Positions 1 to 10,690 of a stretch of DNA of 64,000 bases are shown here, in pieces (positions within the stretch are counted from its first letter, which is position 1; each line of letters starts with the position of its first letter). Source of the DNA: Paramecium tetraurelia (Eukaryota; Ciliophora; Oligohymenophorea; Peniculida; Parameciidae); the NCBI RefSeq assembly GCF_000165425.1, contig NW_001799620.1, positions 197,202 to 261,201 on the forward strand, in the 5' to 3' direction. Both the position numbers and the translations under genes were made by a program. The notes beneath the pieces were generated by a model that made no database searches, had not been told where the DNA came from, and saw only the letters and a list, made by a program, of their open reading frames with translations.

Positions 1-623
1 TAGAAGGAAGCATCTTCTACAATCATACAAAAAGCTATTTGCCATGCCAGTTCAAAATAGGATGGGATACTTGAAGAATCATGTCTGAACTTTTGGCCGC
101 CATAAACACTGCCAACAGTTAGGAGGGAGGAAATTGTGGAATTAAGAATCCAATTAAGAAGAACTTTCTTTTTGGTTTGGTTCCATGATTCCTAGCTCTT
201 TTCCCAAGGCCAAGGATTCTAAGAATATTATGATATTTTTAAATTACATTATCAACTTTATATCTTTCGAAGAATGGCAATTTCAAAGAGTAGATGATGT
301 ACATGTAAATGTTTCCAATTACATAACTTAGGTTGGTTGTACTCAACTAAACAAGTAGGAATATTTTAATTTCTTAAAAATATAATCTTATTTATTACCT
401 TCCATACCTTCTAGATAGGAATGAACAAATAACATAATGTGAGGAACTGTCAAATAAGTGGATAGAGCTATGAAGATGGCCACGATTAATCCATAACCTT
501 ATTTTAATTAAGTGTAAAACCTTTGCGTACATATCGGTTCTTATCTTTTTGAATGGCATCATCGATGGCTTCGATAGTGGCCAAGGAAGCGATTGAGAGA
601 TCGCTTTAACTAGATGCTTCCAT
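1..623 (-). CDS. Fatty acid hydroxylase / sterol desaturase-like membrane protein, 3' part beyond window
   Basis: Start chosen at the ATG at 623 (MEASSQSDLS). Three exons are joined by introns of 23, 26 and 29 nt. Two hydrophobic segments (GLIVAIFIALSTYL and SYVIGNIYMYIIYS) are followed by NPWPWE, a Trp/Lys-rich stretch, then IPSYFELAWQI and VEDASFY at the window edge. The last block resembles the part of fatty acid hydroxylase superfamily enzymes just before the first histidine box (usually ED..FYW.HR), so the family call rests on pattern similarity; the histidine boxes that would bind the di-iron centre lie outside the window. If right, it is an ER membrane oxygenase acting on sterols or fatty acids. 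It lies 46 bp from the stop of the next gene, same strand. Confidence 0.55.
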
Positions 624-669
624 AAATGTAAATTATAATAATGAAATCTTTAAATTAGAATTATTAATA

Positions 670-1804
670 TCATTTTCTCATTACATTTGTTCTTAATGTT
701 CCATTGCTTAAAATGGAAGTAGACATGTTTTTAAAAACTGAAGGCTGTTCATATGTGCCTGGTCCAGGAGTCTTATCATTCTTGGTGAAGTCAGACTTTT
801 TGCCATATCCTAAGGTGATCTTATTAAATCTTGAAGGTTCAATGATCTAAGTCTTGATTTCATAAGTGTTCGAGGCAGGAACCTTCTCTTAGAAAGTGGC
901 CAATGGCTTAATCTTTGATCCAATAGTGCATGCGGGCTATAAATAATGCATTTTCAATTTACTTTATTTGCACCAATCAACTAGGTGACTTCATATGAGT
1001 TGGGACTAGGTCCTTGGACAGTATGCGACATCTTGAATCTCTCGCTTTAGGACCAATTGGTCCTTCGGTATTGGGATGGCTATTTGATTTCTTCTTTGAA
1101 GTAAGCATCAGGAGGTGGATTCTATTCAGCATTCCTTTGAACATATAAGGGAGAAATGAATTTGCCGCCATATCCAAAGCCAGTTGATCGGCCTTGGGAT
1201 CCAACGGAGTCTGGAATGCTGTAATTGAACTCAGTTCTGAGAGTTAAGTTTTTATCGAATCTAAAATAATGACAGTGCTGACCTCTGAGCTTTTGAAAAG
1301 GACACTTCAGGTATGCTGTGTCTGAGTGAGGAAGCAGATTGATACATTGAGGTTCCTTTGCCTTATTCAACTAATTTGTGTCTCAATTGGGATAGCTACA
1401 AAGTCGATAAAGTTGATCCATTCATAGCTGAATTGCCTGTTACTCCTTGAGTGTTGGCATTGCCACTCCTGACTTTGAAGGACAATGCAAAGGTATCTCC
1501 TGGTTGAATTGGTTCTTATTTAAGTTACCCATTTTCAAGTAACAATTTATATGTTGACTACATTTCAAGATTGTCTGGAAGGATTTCAGCATTGTAATCA
1601 TTTACCTTAATTGTAATAGGTTAATTGCCTTCAATTACTGGAACCAGAATATTGATTGGTGATCGATCTAAAAGCTATGCGGCTATAAAAACCTGCTTTG
1701 GTAACAAGGTTGAAGAGTATGTCATCTTGTTGTTTCAATTCTACCTTGATTGGTGAATTGTCTTTAACAAGAAATAACTTCATGTCTTATAATCGAATGC
1801 TCAT
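670..1804 (-). CDS. SHIPPO/STPG-repeat ciliary protein
   Basis: A 353-residue protein from ATG 1804 to TGA 670, with introns of 25, 22 and 26 nt that close exactly in frame. The C-terminal half carries several sperm-tail PG-rich (SHIPPO) type repeats: STGFGYGGKF, NPPPDAYF, QGPSPNSYEV and the classic PGPGTYEQPS, each spaced by basic, phenylalanine-containing segments such as SFSKAQRF. Proteins of this family (ODF3, STPG1/2) lie on or inside doublet microtubules of cilia. The N-terminal half, with two proline-containing beta-rich stretches, is not recognised. It sits 19 bp downstream of the CFAP161 gene on the same strand, so two axonemal genes are in tandem. Family assignment is by visible motif only; the exact orthologue is not determined. 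Confidence 0.75.
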
Positions 1805-1823
1805 TATTTTTTATTAATAATTA

Positions 1824-3400
1824 TCATAAATTCCATGATTTCTTTAAAATAGCCTCGAAAGTCTCATCCTGCTACACAGAAGAGGAAACATCCTAATCAA
1901 TAGACACAAGAAGTCATACTTAATAGAACTCTCCAAATTCTTAGAACGATATCACTCTATCAGGATTACTCTTATTCCAATGAGATACGAAGTCCTAAAA
2001 CACTTGTCTTTCAGTTTTATATCCTTTCAATACATCTGGGTGTTCCTTTACATTGATCAATCTACCCATTGTCTCTAATGTGACCTTCCCTGCCTTTTAC
2101 TCAATAGATGCATAAGCTCTTTATACATAGTAAAGTCTTTTATCACTCATTTATAACTAATTATATTCCTAGAAATACTCTGAAGGCATCCAAAAATTCA
2201 TTGAATTCAATTCTGCCATTGCCATTTTTATCAAATGTTTAGAAGATCATTTTGGTCTCATCTTCCGATAGAGTCAACCCAAAATTCCTCAAACCCCACT
2301 TGAAATCGTTATACTCAACTACGCCATCTAAAATAATATATCATAAAATCTAACTATTATTTTAATCCATTTCTAAAAATATTTTAGCCAATCCTCTCAA
2401 TCCATAAGCTCCTTTGCCAGTGATTTGTTATTTGACTCTAATCATTAAATTCTTCACATTCCTATTGTCATCCATCACAGATTCATCAAATTCCTCGTTT
2501 TATTTTCTGGCCACCTAAAACTTCCATAGGTTTTATGGCCTATTAAAATTAACTATTCTATTACTCTTGATTTCTTAAAGGGATATCAATGGTGGTTCTG
2601 CCTTCCTTCTCAGCTATCAAGTTTTAAGTTTTGTTCAAACATTGATAGGAATGCACAAAGACTTCTCTTTCTCTTCCAAAATCATTTTGATACACTATAT
2701 CATCACTGGCTAACCAATGTTAAGTGAAGGAATGCTTAATCAATACAGTATCATCCGATCTGATTGGTTGTCCTTCCATTTCGAATCTGATTTTTGGATC
2801 AGCATGTTCAAATTTCCAAACTGTATTGAATACATCACTCTCGATTGCACAAACCTCCTGTTTTCTAGATATCTTAGCACATCTGGTTGGTGTTTAAGGA
2901 AGTGAATGAAGATAGAATGTTTTATTATTAGATATTCTGGGATTTGCCACTACTCTGAAATGCTATCCGTAATGCAATATATCATCTCCATAGTAATTTG
3001 GTTCTTTAGTATAGGGGAGTATAACGAACACTGATCTCACTGTGGGTTGTGTGGTTTATGCAGTTGTAATATTGTAGGCTTCTTCCTATAATTTCAATTT
3101 CTCCTGAATGTCTATCGAGAGATACCCTTAAGTCTTCAAATTCTAGAGCATCAAATGGAATCCAAAATGGATGTACTCGTCTTGGGGAAATGTTAGAGAC
3201 GCCAATCTTAAACTGAAATGTGTCTTTGTGTCTTTCACTATGCTTGCCAGTTATCCATTTTATCTATTTTTCAAGTAGTCCTTCTTCCTATATAATTTAT
3301 GTACAAATGATCACTTGGTTTCATCCAATTCCCATTCTTCAAACCAATTTCCAATACGGGTCTAGAACTTATATTTATGATCGACGTTGTAATTGTGCAT
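1824..3400 (-). CDS. CFAP161: CFAP161-like ciliary protein with C-terminal EF-hands
   Basis: A 482-residue protein from ATG 3400 to TGA 1824 after removing introns of 27, 25, 27, 22 and 27 nt. The N-terminus has the family hallmark RIGNWFEEWELDE. The middle part has MIR-like repeats (DDILHYGQHFRV, PQTPTRCAKISR, HWLASDDIVY). The C-terminal third has EF-hands: MDQNNNGVVEYNDF and FDKNGNGRIEFNEF are complete calcium loops, followed by two less perfect ones. CFAP161 is known as a microtubule inner protein of ciliary doublets. The EF-hand extension resembles calcyphosin-type domains and suggests calcium sensing in the cilium (inference). The gene is divergent to the nuclease gene, with start codons 19 bp apart. 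Confidence 0.8.
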
Positions 3401-3419
3401 AATTAATATATATATATTT
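3401..3419. promoter_or_regulatory. Ultra-short divergent intergenic region
   Basis: Only 19 AT-rich bases, with a TA dinucleotide run, separate the start codon of CFAP161 (minus) from that of the EEP-family nuclease (plus). Any core promoter must lie within coding sequence or work in both directions. No specific box can be named. Confidence 0.4.
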
Positions 3420-4151
3420 ATGAATACTTTAAAAATACTCCAATGGAATACATTAGCTGACACTCTTTCAGATGCTTTTCCACTTATCAACAAACAATTT
3501 CTACAGTGGAATCACAGATCATAATTAATAGCTCAATTTTTAAAACAACACCCATGCGATGTCTATTGTTTTGAAGAAGTAGATCACCCAGAATTCTTTC
3601 AATAAGTCCTCGTAGATCATCTATTTATTTATCAAAAAAAACAACATAACAGTGATGGCATTTTGATTGCCTATAGAAAAGACTTGAAATTACAATCAGT
3701 CAACATTGTACCGTTTCTAGAAAACAACAAAGTTTCCAATTAATTCTTCATTAAAGTAGACTTTCTAGATTTCATATTGGTGGTCACTCATCTTAAAGCT
3801 AAAACAGACTTTGAGAAAATCAGAAGGAATTAATTAGAATAATTAAATAAATGCGTCAAAGAGGACAAGGTTATTCTATGTGGTGATTTCAACACTTAAC
3901 CTGAATTGGAGGCAGTATCTAATTTTCTAGAAATATCAGGTATGAAATGCACCAATACAACTGTGCCAACCACTTCTAAAAATAGAGGGAAATTGGAAAC
4001 AAATATAAAGGATTACATTTTGTATAAGGGAGTTCATTTGAGACAGAGTCAGGTCGGTCCAACAGAGGGTGTGCAAATAAATGAGAGTGGATTACCTAGT
4101 GAATTGTTCCCTTCTGACCATATCTTTTTAATTGGAGAGTTTGAAATCTGA
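3420..4151 (+). CDS. Endonuclease/exonuclease/phosphatase family protein (CCR4/nocturnin/ANGEL-like)
   Basis: A single-exon frame in code 6 gives 243 residues. Family signatures appear in order: LQWNTLA near residue 6 (metal-binding Asn), CFEEVD (catalytic Glu), DGILIAYRKD, LVVTHLKAK, LCGDFNTQPE (catalytic Asp and Asn) and PSDHIFLIG (the terminal Asp-His pair). All catalytic positions seem present. This fold hydrolyses phosphodiester or phosphomonoester bonds; the closest named groups are the CCR4-type deadenylases, nocturnin and ANGEL. There is no N-terminal leucine-rich repeat and no targeting signal, so the protein is just the catalytic domain. Substrate is not determinable from sequence. 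Confidence 0.8.
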
Positions 4152-4201
4152 TATGACAAAAAATAATTACATAACAAATAAATAAGTTTAATATAATATA
4201 A

Positions 4202-5424
4202 ATGTACTTTGAATAAGAATGTCGAAAATTTTTGAGACCTCGTAGATTAGAATATCAAATTTTTGATTTGGGTAAGGATTCAAAATTATTGAAGGTCCTG
4301 AAAGACTCCCACTTACAAATGGAACACTATTCAAACACGAAATTAGTATTATAAATCGTTAGGGTCATCAATTAAAGTGCTCTTTTTTTGAGATTAATCC
4401 AATTAGTGATTGTTGCATAATCTATTGCCATGGTTTTAACGGTTGTCGTGTAGAAGGTGTCAAATATGCCCATGTTGCTGCTCAATATAATCTAAACTTT
4501 TGCACCTTTGATTTTCAAGGATGTGGCCATAGTTAAGGAGATCTCATCACCTTTGGGTAACACAACTCATTTAAATAGTTATTTAGAACAGAATGACATC
4601 ACATGTATCATTTTGGACATCAAGAAAAGATTCTAATAAAATTAATTCATCTTATGGGGAAGATCATTGGGAGCGACTACCATCCAATTGAAGAAATAAC
4701 CATATGTAAGTGGTTACGTACTGGATTCTTGTTTCACCGATCTCAACAAGGCTTGTGTGAGAATGATGTAAAAATCCACTTCCCTACCAAAGCTAATCAT
4801 CAAAAGTGTTCTATATCTTTTGAAAGGTATCGATCATTTTCAATCATCCTAGGGAAAATCGAATCACAAGGCAATTTTAAGTTTGATGATATCAAGATAC
4901 AAAGGGCTGACTCCAGTGTTCCAACTCTCTACATTTGTAGTGATTAAGATACATTGATCAAATCCAAAAATACTATTGGATTATACTAGTAGCACAATGG
5001 TTTAAGAGACCTCATCAAAATCTAAGGAGAACACAATGATTCCAGATCTCTCGAGTTGATTAACCAAATCTGTTGTTGGTGCAAAGAACGATTCCAAATC
5101 AATCGTCAATACTCCTGTCATGAAACCTCCCCATTAGAAATTCGAAAAAAATATCAGCATTTAGCGGGGAGAAACAGTCTAATTCGTACTCCTTCAGATA
5201 TCATAAACAAGTATGATTTAAACAGATAAAATCTCAATCATTGTTAGACCTAATCTACTTCAGTGCTCAAATACAATAATCAACACATCATCCAACCAAA
5301 AAAATTATACTTTCAAGAATCTCCTTAAAAAATTATTGGCTCATAGGCCAAAATCTTAAAATAATAAATGAGTTAGGAAATAGGGCACAACAATAAGTTT
5401 ATTCGCAAACCCATATTTGATTGA
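4202..5424 (+). CDS. Alpha/beta hydrolase (ABHD17/Bem46-like serine hydrolase)
   Basis: A 383-residue protein after removal of introns of 23, 22 and 26 nt. The core has the oxyanion strand CIIYCHGFNG, then FDFQGCGHSQGD, the nucleophile elbow LWGRSLGATT (serine), LDSCFTDL, TLYICSDQDTLI (catalytic Asp) and GEHNDSRS (catalytic His), so the triad is complete. The arrangement matches the serine-hydrolase group that includes ABHD17/FAM108 depalmitoylases and Bem46. About 110 residues follow the His, rich in Asn, Gln and Lys, with no recognised domain. A cytosolic or membrane-associated hydrolase is likely; the substrate is unknown. Confidence 0.8.
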
Positions 5425-5429
5425 ATAAT

Positions 5430-6010
5430 TAATTATATTATATATTGATTCAGAACTTTGCTTTCTCCACAACTGGGAGTCTTGAAAAATGTTGCAAAAA
5501 CCCCTGATTAGAGAGGTGTCCTGCCTCGAAAAAACTATTAATGCCATCTCTCCCATTTAGTTTCTTTAATATCTCCTTCCCTCCAGAATTATACTCAGAA
5601 ACTCTGTTAGATCATATAGTCATGTCTCATTAATCTGTATGACTGTACCATTTTCCAAAAAGTTAAATAATTATTTATTGCTTTAATAAAATTATTAAAT
5701 ATATAAGAATTGAAAATAAGAAATACTTAATTTCAAGATCACACGTATAATTTCCATTAATTTATCTTTCTTATGAAATGATGCAATAAAATTTGTACTG
5801 AATTGATAGCCTCATCATTTCAATATTTTATTCTTGTCTCAGAATGCAATCAGGTATGATTTGAGTTTATTTTTAACTGATTTGAGCGAGCTCTCAATTA
5901 TTTCTTATTGTTTGCCGTCTCTCCTTCTTATATATGATTAAATTAATTTAATTTTTATTGTGTAATCTCTTTCAAATCTATTCAATAACCAAATTAATCA
6001 TCTTATTATG
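5430..6010 (-). pseudogene. Decayed coding remnants including a cytochrome b5-like domain
   Basis: On the minus strand two stretches look protein-coding but are broken. Between about 5440 and 5660 the pieces ENGTVIQINET, LYDLTEFL and then, in another frame, SGGKEILKKLNGRDGINSFF and EAGHLSNQGFL follow the order of a cytochrome b5 domain (Y-D-V-T-x-F, H-P-G-G, second haem His). A TGA separates the first two pieces and a frame change the next. The first haem ligand position reads Asn (YNSGG) and only the second His (GH) is kept. Between about 5830 and 6000 a further 50-codon fragment (RRRDGKQ, ESSLKSVKNKL) is closed by TGAs. No micro-intron restores the frames, so I take the region as a gene relic. 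Confidence 0.5.
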
Positions 6011-6056
6011 CTTTATTATTTTTATAAAAACTCCAAGATTCAAAATAAAAATCAGA

Positions 6057-9000
6057 ATGGATGTGTGCTTCTAAAAATTAATCAAAGTATTTTCACAAAT
6101 CATAGATTAATAAGAGAAAAATCAATATATTTTCCCTTAAGAATTAATCCTAGTCTTAAACATATAATAATAACTCTTGCCTTTGTCATATATTTATGGG
6201 TCTTCGGAATTCTCATATTTAACCATTTTTACTGCATTTGCAAGACCCTAAATTTACATTCCTTAATCCATTTTTGGTTCATGCATCACTTTTATAATAG
6301 CTTTGATATGTGTGCTAAACTTTATACCTTTACTTAATTTAAAGTATACTGGGATAATTGTTTAGTTGCTTAAATGTGGGATGCTTAACTTTTTCTTTGA
6401 AATTACATCTGATCAGTTTCAAATACTACCCCATATTTTAATTATTCTTGTCTCATTAATCAACTCGGTCATACTTGAGGGAACATTAAATATAAAAATT
6501 GAAAATTTTTAAAAAATACAGTTGTCAATTAAAGATGCTCTGTTAGTAGTACTCAATATTTTGATTATGATACTTTTTAAATATACTTACTCGCAAATTG
6601 CTACAGATATCATTGCTTTTTGTATAATATTGTTCTAGATTATGAATTTAATTATTGGACAACCATCCATTTCAATAAAGAACAAGGCTATTTTTCTAAT
6701 TATTAATCTTTTTTCTCTTTACTTTGGCATTATAAAGAGTTTTGGTTTAAAGAGTAACACTTAAATAGAAATGATTATGCTTCCGTTAATTTATAGAATA
6801 TCACTGTATGGCTATGAATATTTATTTCGAAATTATAAGTATTAAAATATAAAAGGGCTTCCTACCTCTATCAGTTAAATTGTATTTTTCATTAAAAATA
6901 TTGACAACTATTCTCAATTATAGGTCTAGGCACCAGACAGTATTGAACATCAAATTATATTTTCGACTATTAAAATGGCCAAAAATCTAAATTACTTAGC
7001 ATACAAGGATTTGGTATCACTAAAACATAATAACAATATTTTATTGAACTTAAAAATAAACCCAATATTATAGCAATGTTTGAGGAAAATTAGTTATGAT
7101 ACATAAAATAACAGTAAGCCAGCTAATGGCATCACATAAATCTCTAAGTAATTAATAGAAAACGAAAATTAAAGTTTTGAAACTTAGTTAAACATTATTG
7201 AACTTCTTCATGATAAAATTGAATGCATGAGGTTGTTGATGGAAGAAAACTATATAGTTTAATTTGATCATTTACTAAACTACATTGAAAAACTCATAAA
7301 AATTTAGAAAATATTAGTAAAGTAATATGAAACCTTTCCATGTGAAAGAACACAATGTGCACTAGGGTTTTTTTATACTGAATTGTTGAATGACTATTTA
7401 GCAGCAAATCAATTGTTTAGTGTTTTGGCTATATCTGATGAAAAAATGAAGAAAATTACCTTGAATCAAGATGTCTTCAATAGTAAGATGATTTATTTAT
7501 TAACTGAATTTAATGGGAAGATGAAGATAAAATGCTCATCATATGATGCTGATTCATTTTTAGGTATTTCGAATGAATCAATTACTAATAAAATCATAGA
7601 TGATTTAATTCCACCAGGAATAAGTGAAAATCATGATGAGATGATTATAGATTTCTTAAAAAATGGTAAATCGAAATATCTCAGATAATTATAAGTTAAC
7701 TTTTTGTACTATAAATATTAGCAATACATGATGGAAATAGATTTTGCAATTGAAACCAATCTAATTTAAGAACTCAATTTCATTGTTTTTATTCAACCCA
7801 CAATGAGTTAGATTCTATCTATTGTTTTGGACATAAATTTGGCAATTGTATGCATGAGTAAAGCTTTTATCTAAGAATTGGACTTGTAAGAGAGCATCAA
7901 ATTTTATTTGGGGATGAATATTTAAAAAATAATCCCATCCTTCCGAAATAACATCCTAGAAAATCATTTTATCGAAAATGCAGAAGCCCACTTTGAAAAT
8001 TATGATGTAAGATCAAGTTCATCTTCAAGAGATCATCCTTATCATACATCCTATTATATTAGAACAAAGAAAATAGATGATAGAATAGCATTCTATTATG
8101 TGTAATTTGAGTATTTCAAGAAAAACGCAATTGGTTAAGTTTCCAGTTCAGCCGATTCTGTAAACACGAGTCACCATTTAGTCTTAGACTATATATATGA
8201 GGATAATATTAATGAAATATGCGAAGAAGCCCCTGTTGAGATTCCTATTGAAGATGAAGTTAAAAGAGAGCATCCCTAATTAAATTATGTTGGAGGTTAA
8301 TATTCAGAACAAAGTCATGTGATTAATGAATTTAAATATGAATAAACTAATATCAAAAGTACTCTTAGATGCAATTAGACACTCTTGGAATAAAAGTACT
8401 CCAATGTGAATAAAAATCCATCAAAAGTGTTGATTTCTCATAAAAATGAAAGCGATGTTCATGATGATCAAATCAAGGTCCATTAATTAGATGAGTGTTA
8501 ATCTTCCTAGATTTCCAGTTTACAAGGCTTGAGACGATCAGAATTCTACAAAAAATATGAATTATACTAGAAACTTAGATTTCAAGTTGGAAATTCGAAA
8601 TACCATAAATTGTTCATTATTACTTTTACTTTGAGTTTAATTAGTTAAGTGATAATTTAATCGATTGTAAGTTTTTCATTAATTTTAGTAAATAGCAAAG
8701 TTAAATATCAACTTATAGCTTCTGGCTGCTGATATAGACTTACTGTAAGTAAAGAATCTTGTATATTAGCCATTAGAATCCTTTTTATTAACCAGATGGA
8801 CTATATTTAATTATATATAAATGGAGATCGCAGGAGAGATTACACAATAAGAATTCAACTATCTTGTGGAGTTTCCTAGGTCGAATCTCAATCTAGGTTA
8901 TGATTAATTAGATTCTAATTTGAAACAAGTATTGGATAGGATAAGCGTTTCTGGTTTTTTTGAAAACAAATCTTTAGATATTTATGTTTATGTATCTACA

Positions 9001-10406
9001 GGCGAAGGTGAACTTTATAATTTAACGTTAAGGAATGGCATTCAAATATTGCTAAACTATTTATATGAGATTAAGAAGAGATATTAGATTGAAGGAACAA
9101 TTGTCTCAGATAGTCCTTATGTCTACTATTCCTATAAGAATTATTTAACTATGAAATCAGAATTTAGCCAATTGAACTAGTAAATTTTAAGTAGTACGAT
9201 TACCAAGTCATAGCAAGAATAATCATAAGAAGAGTTTATTTTTATAGTTGCAGTAGGAATTGCTTTTATATAATTTTGTATAACTTTTAATTATTTTATT
9301 CAAATTTAGAAATTAATTAATAAATTTTATGGTCTCATTTAAAATATGGATGCTGATTACACCTATTAAGAAATTACTAGATTGAAATTTATATCTAGTC
9401 GTTTAAATAAAAGTTCAAACATGTTATTTAGATTCTAAATCAACATCGAGTAAAGGGAAAAGGAATTCCAACATAAATCATTTGATTTGAACATCAAGAA
9501 AAAAGTGTTACATAGACCTTATTATTTGAAATAGTACTTTGCTTATTATTTATATTTTATTTTTGTATTAGCGTTGATGTTTGGGAATGCATTATTAACT
9601 TTTTAAGAAAGTGGTGAATATTTAAACAAATATCCAGCAACTGCTCAATTTTTCAAAGCCATCTCAGATGTGGGTACAGATATACCAACCATGTATGCTT
9701 AAAGGGATATTCTCTATAATATTGGGCTAATAGCTCCTTTTTTGAATGCCACTGAAAAAGCTAGGCTTCTATAAGAAATCAAAGATTCTCTCAACAGAAC
9801 TAATACATTTATAACTTTGGACTTTAATCTAGACAGGTACATCAAAATCTAATAATTAAGTTTAATCATTTCAACAGAGTTCAAAAATTATTACTATCAG
9901 ATTTAGAAAGAGAACCTTTGCAATTTTCTGCCAAATTATATAAGTTCGAAATCATAAACTCTATGTCCTTAAATTATGGATTAAAATTTGGAAAGAGGCC
10001 TTTTAGGATTGTTGATTTATATCAGTAATTTCATCAATACTGATATGGCTCTAAATCAATTTACAAATAAATTGCAATAAAGCTATTTAGAATTGGAAGG
10101 TGCCTTTTTGGTCTCCTACATTATCAAAGATATAAATACTAGCTTTCACTTTGATTTACAATCCTAGACTCAGTTTTATATTGACAAAATCAGTGTAAAA
10201 TTACTTATTGATTATTAAATTAGGTGCATAATCTAGCAATTCTCATATTTTTATGCATCTTGGTTGTGCTTACATTAACAAAGATCAAGAATAAGCTAAT
10301 TTAAAAATTATATTTGGCTTAGAGACTTCCATACTTGATGCCGATAAAAACAGTCGTATTTAACGATGGCTTTGAAAGGAATCTAAGATAACTCATCCAA
10401 AAATGA
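6057..10406 (+). CDS. Large multi-pass membrane protein with PAS-like region, copy 1
   Basis: A 1426-residue protein. The start is ATG 6057, chosen by alignment with the tandem copy at 10691 (SLSYIYG and ARPQ motifs match). Introns of 22, 18 and 29 nt lie near 8660, 9860 and 10196. Order: six or more hydrophobic segments within the first 280 residues; a cytoplasmic alpha-helical part; around residues 430-560 a PAS-like block (NDYLAANQLF, DEKMKKIT, then IPPGISENHDEMI with GKSKYLR); a low-complexity linker; a membrane segment near 8600; a long predicted exterior loop with SDVGTDIPTM and AQRDILY; then two membrane segments and a short basic tail ending LIQK. It belongs to a large ciliate-restricted family of PAS-containing membrane proteins by appearance. 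Sensory function is inference only. Confidence 0.75.
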
Positions 10407-10690
10407 ATAATAAATTTTAATTTATATAATAATAATTCAAGAAAATTAAAAATTCTTTAGAAATCAACTAATATTTATAGTATACGTTTTATATATATAT
10501 TTATAATTTAATACACTATTCTAGTAGAAGTCAAGAATTTTCTAACTATTCTACTCAGTTTTCATAATATGTAACATTAATTGCTAATTGTAGAAATGCT
10601 AAGCACTTAATTAATCAATCATTTTTTATAATAATTAACACTTCCTATACATATATTTATAATAAATTAGATACTTCAAAATTTGTGATA

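Noticed and set aside
5356-5556. A 66-residue minus-strand frame as a real gene
   Set aside because: It is an out-of-frame reading of the cytochrome b5-like relic and has no family resemblance of its own.
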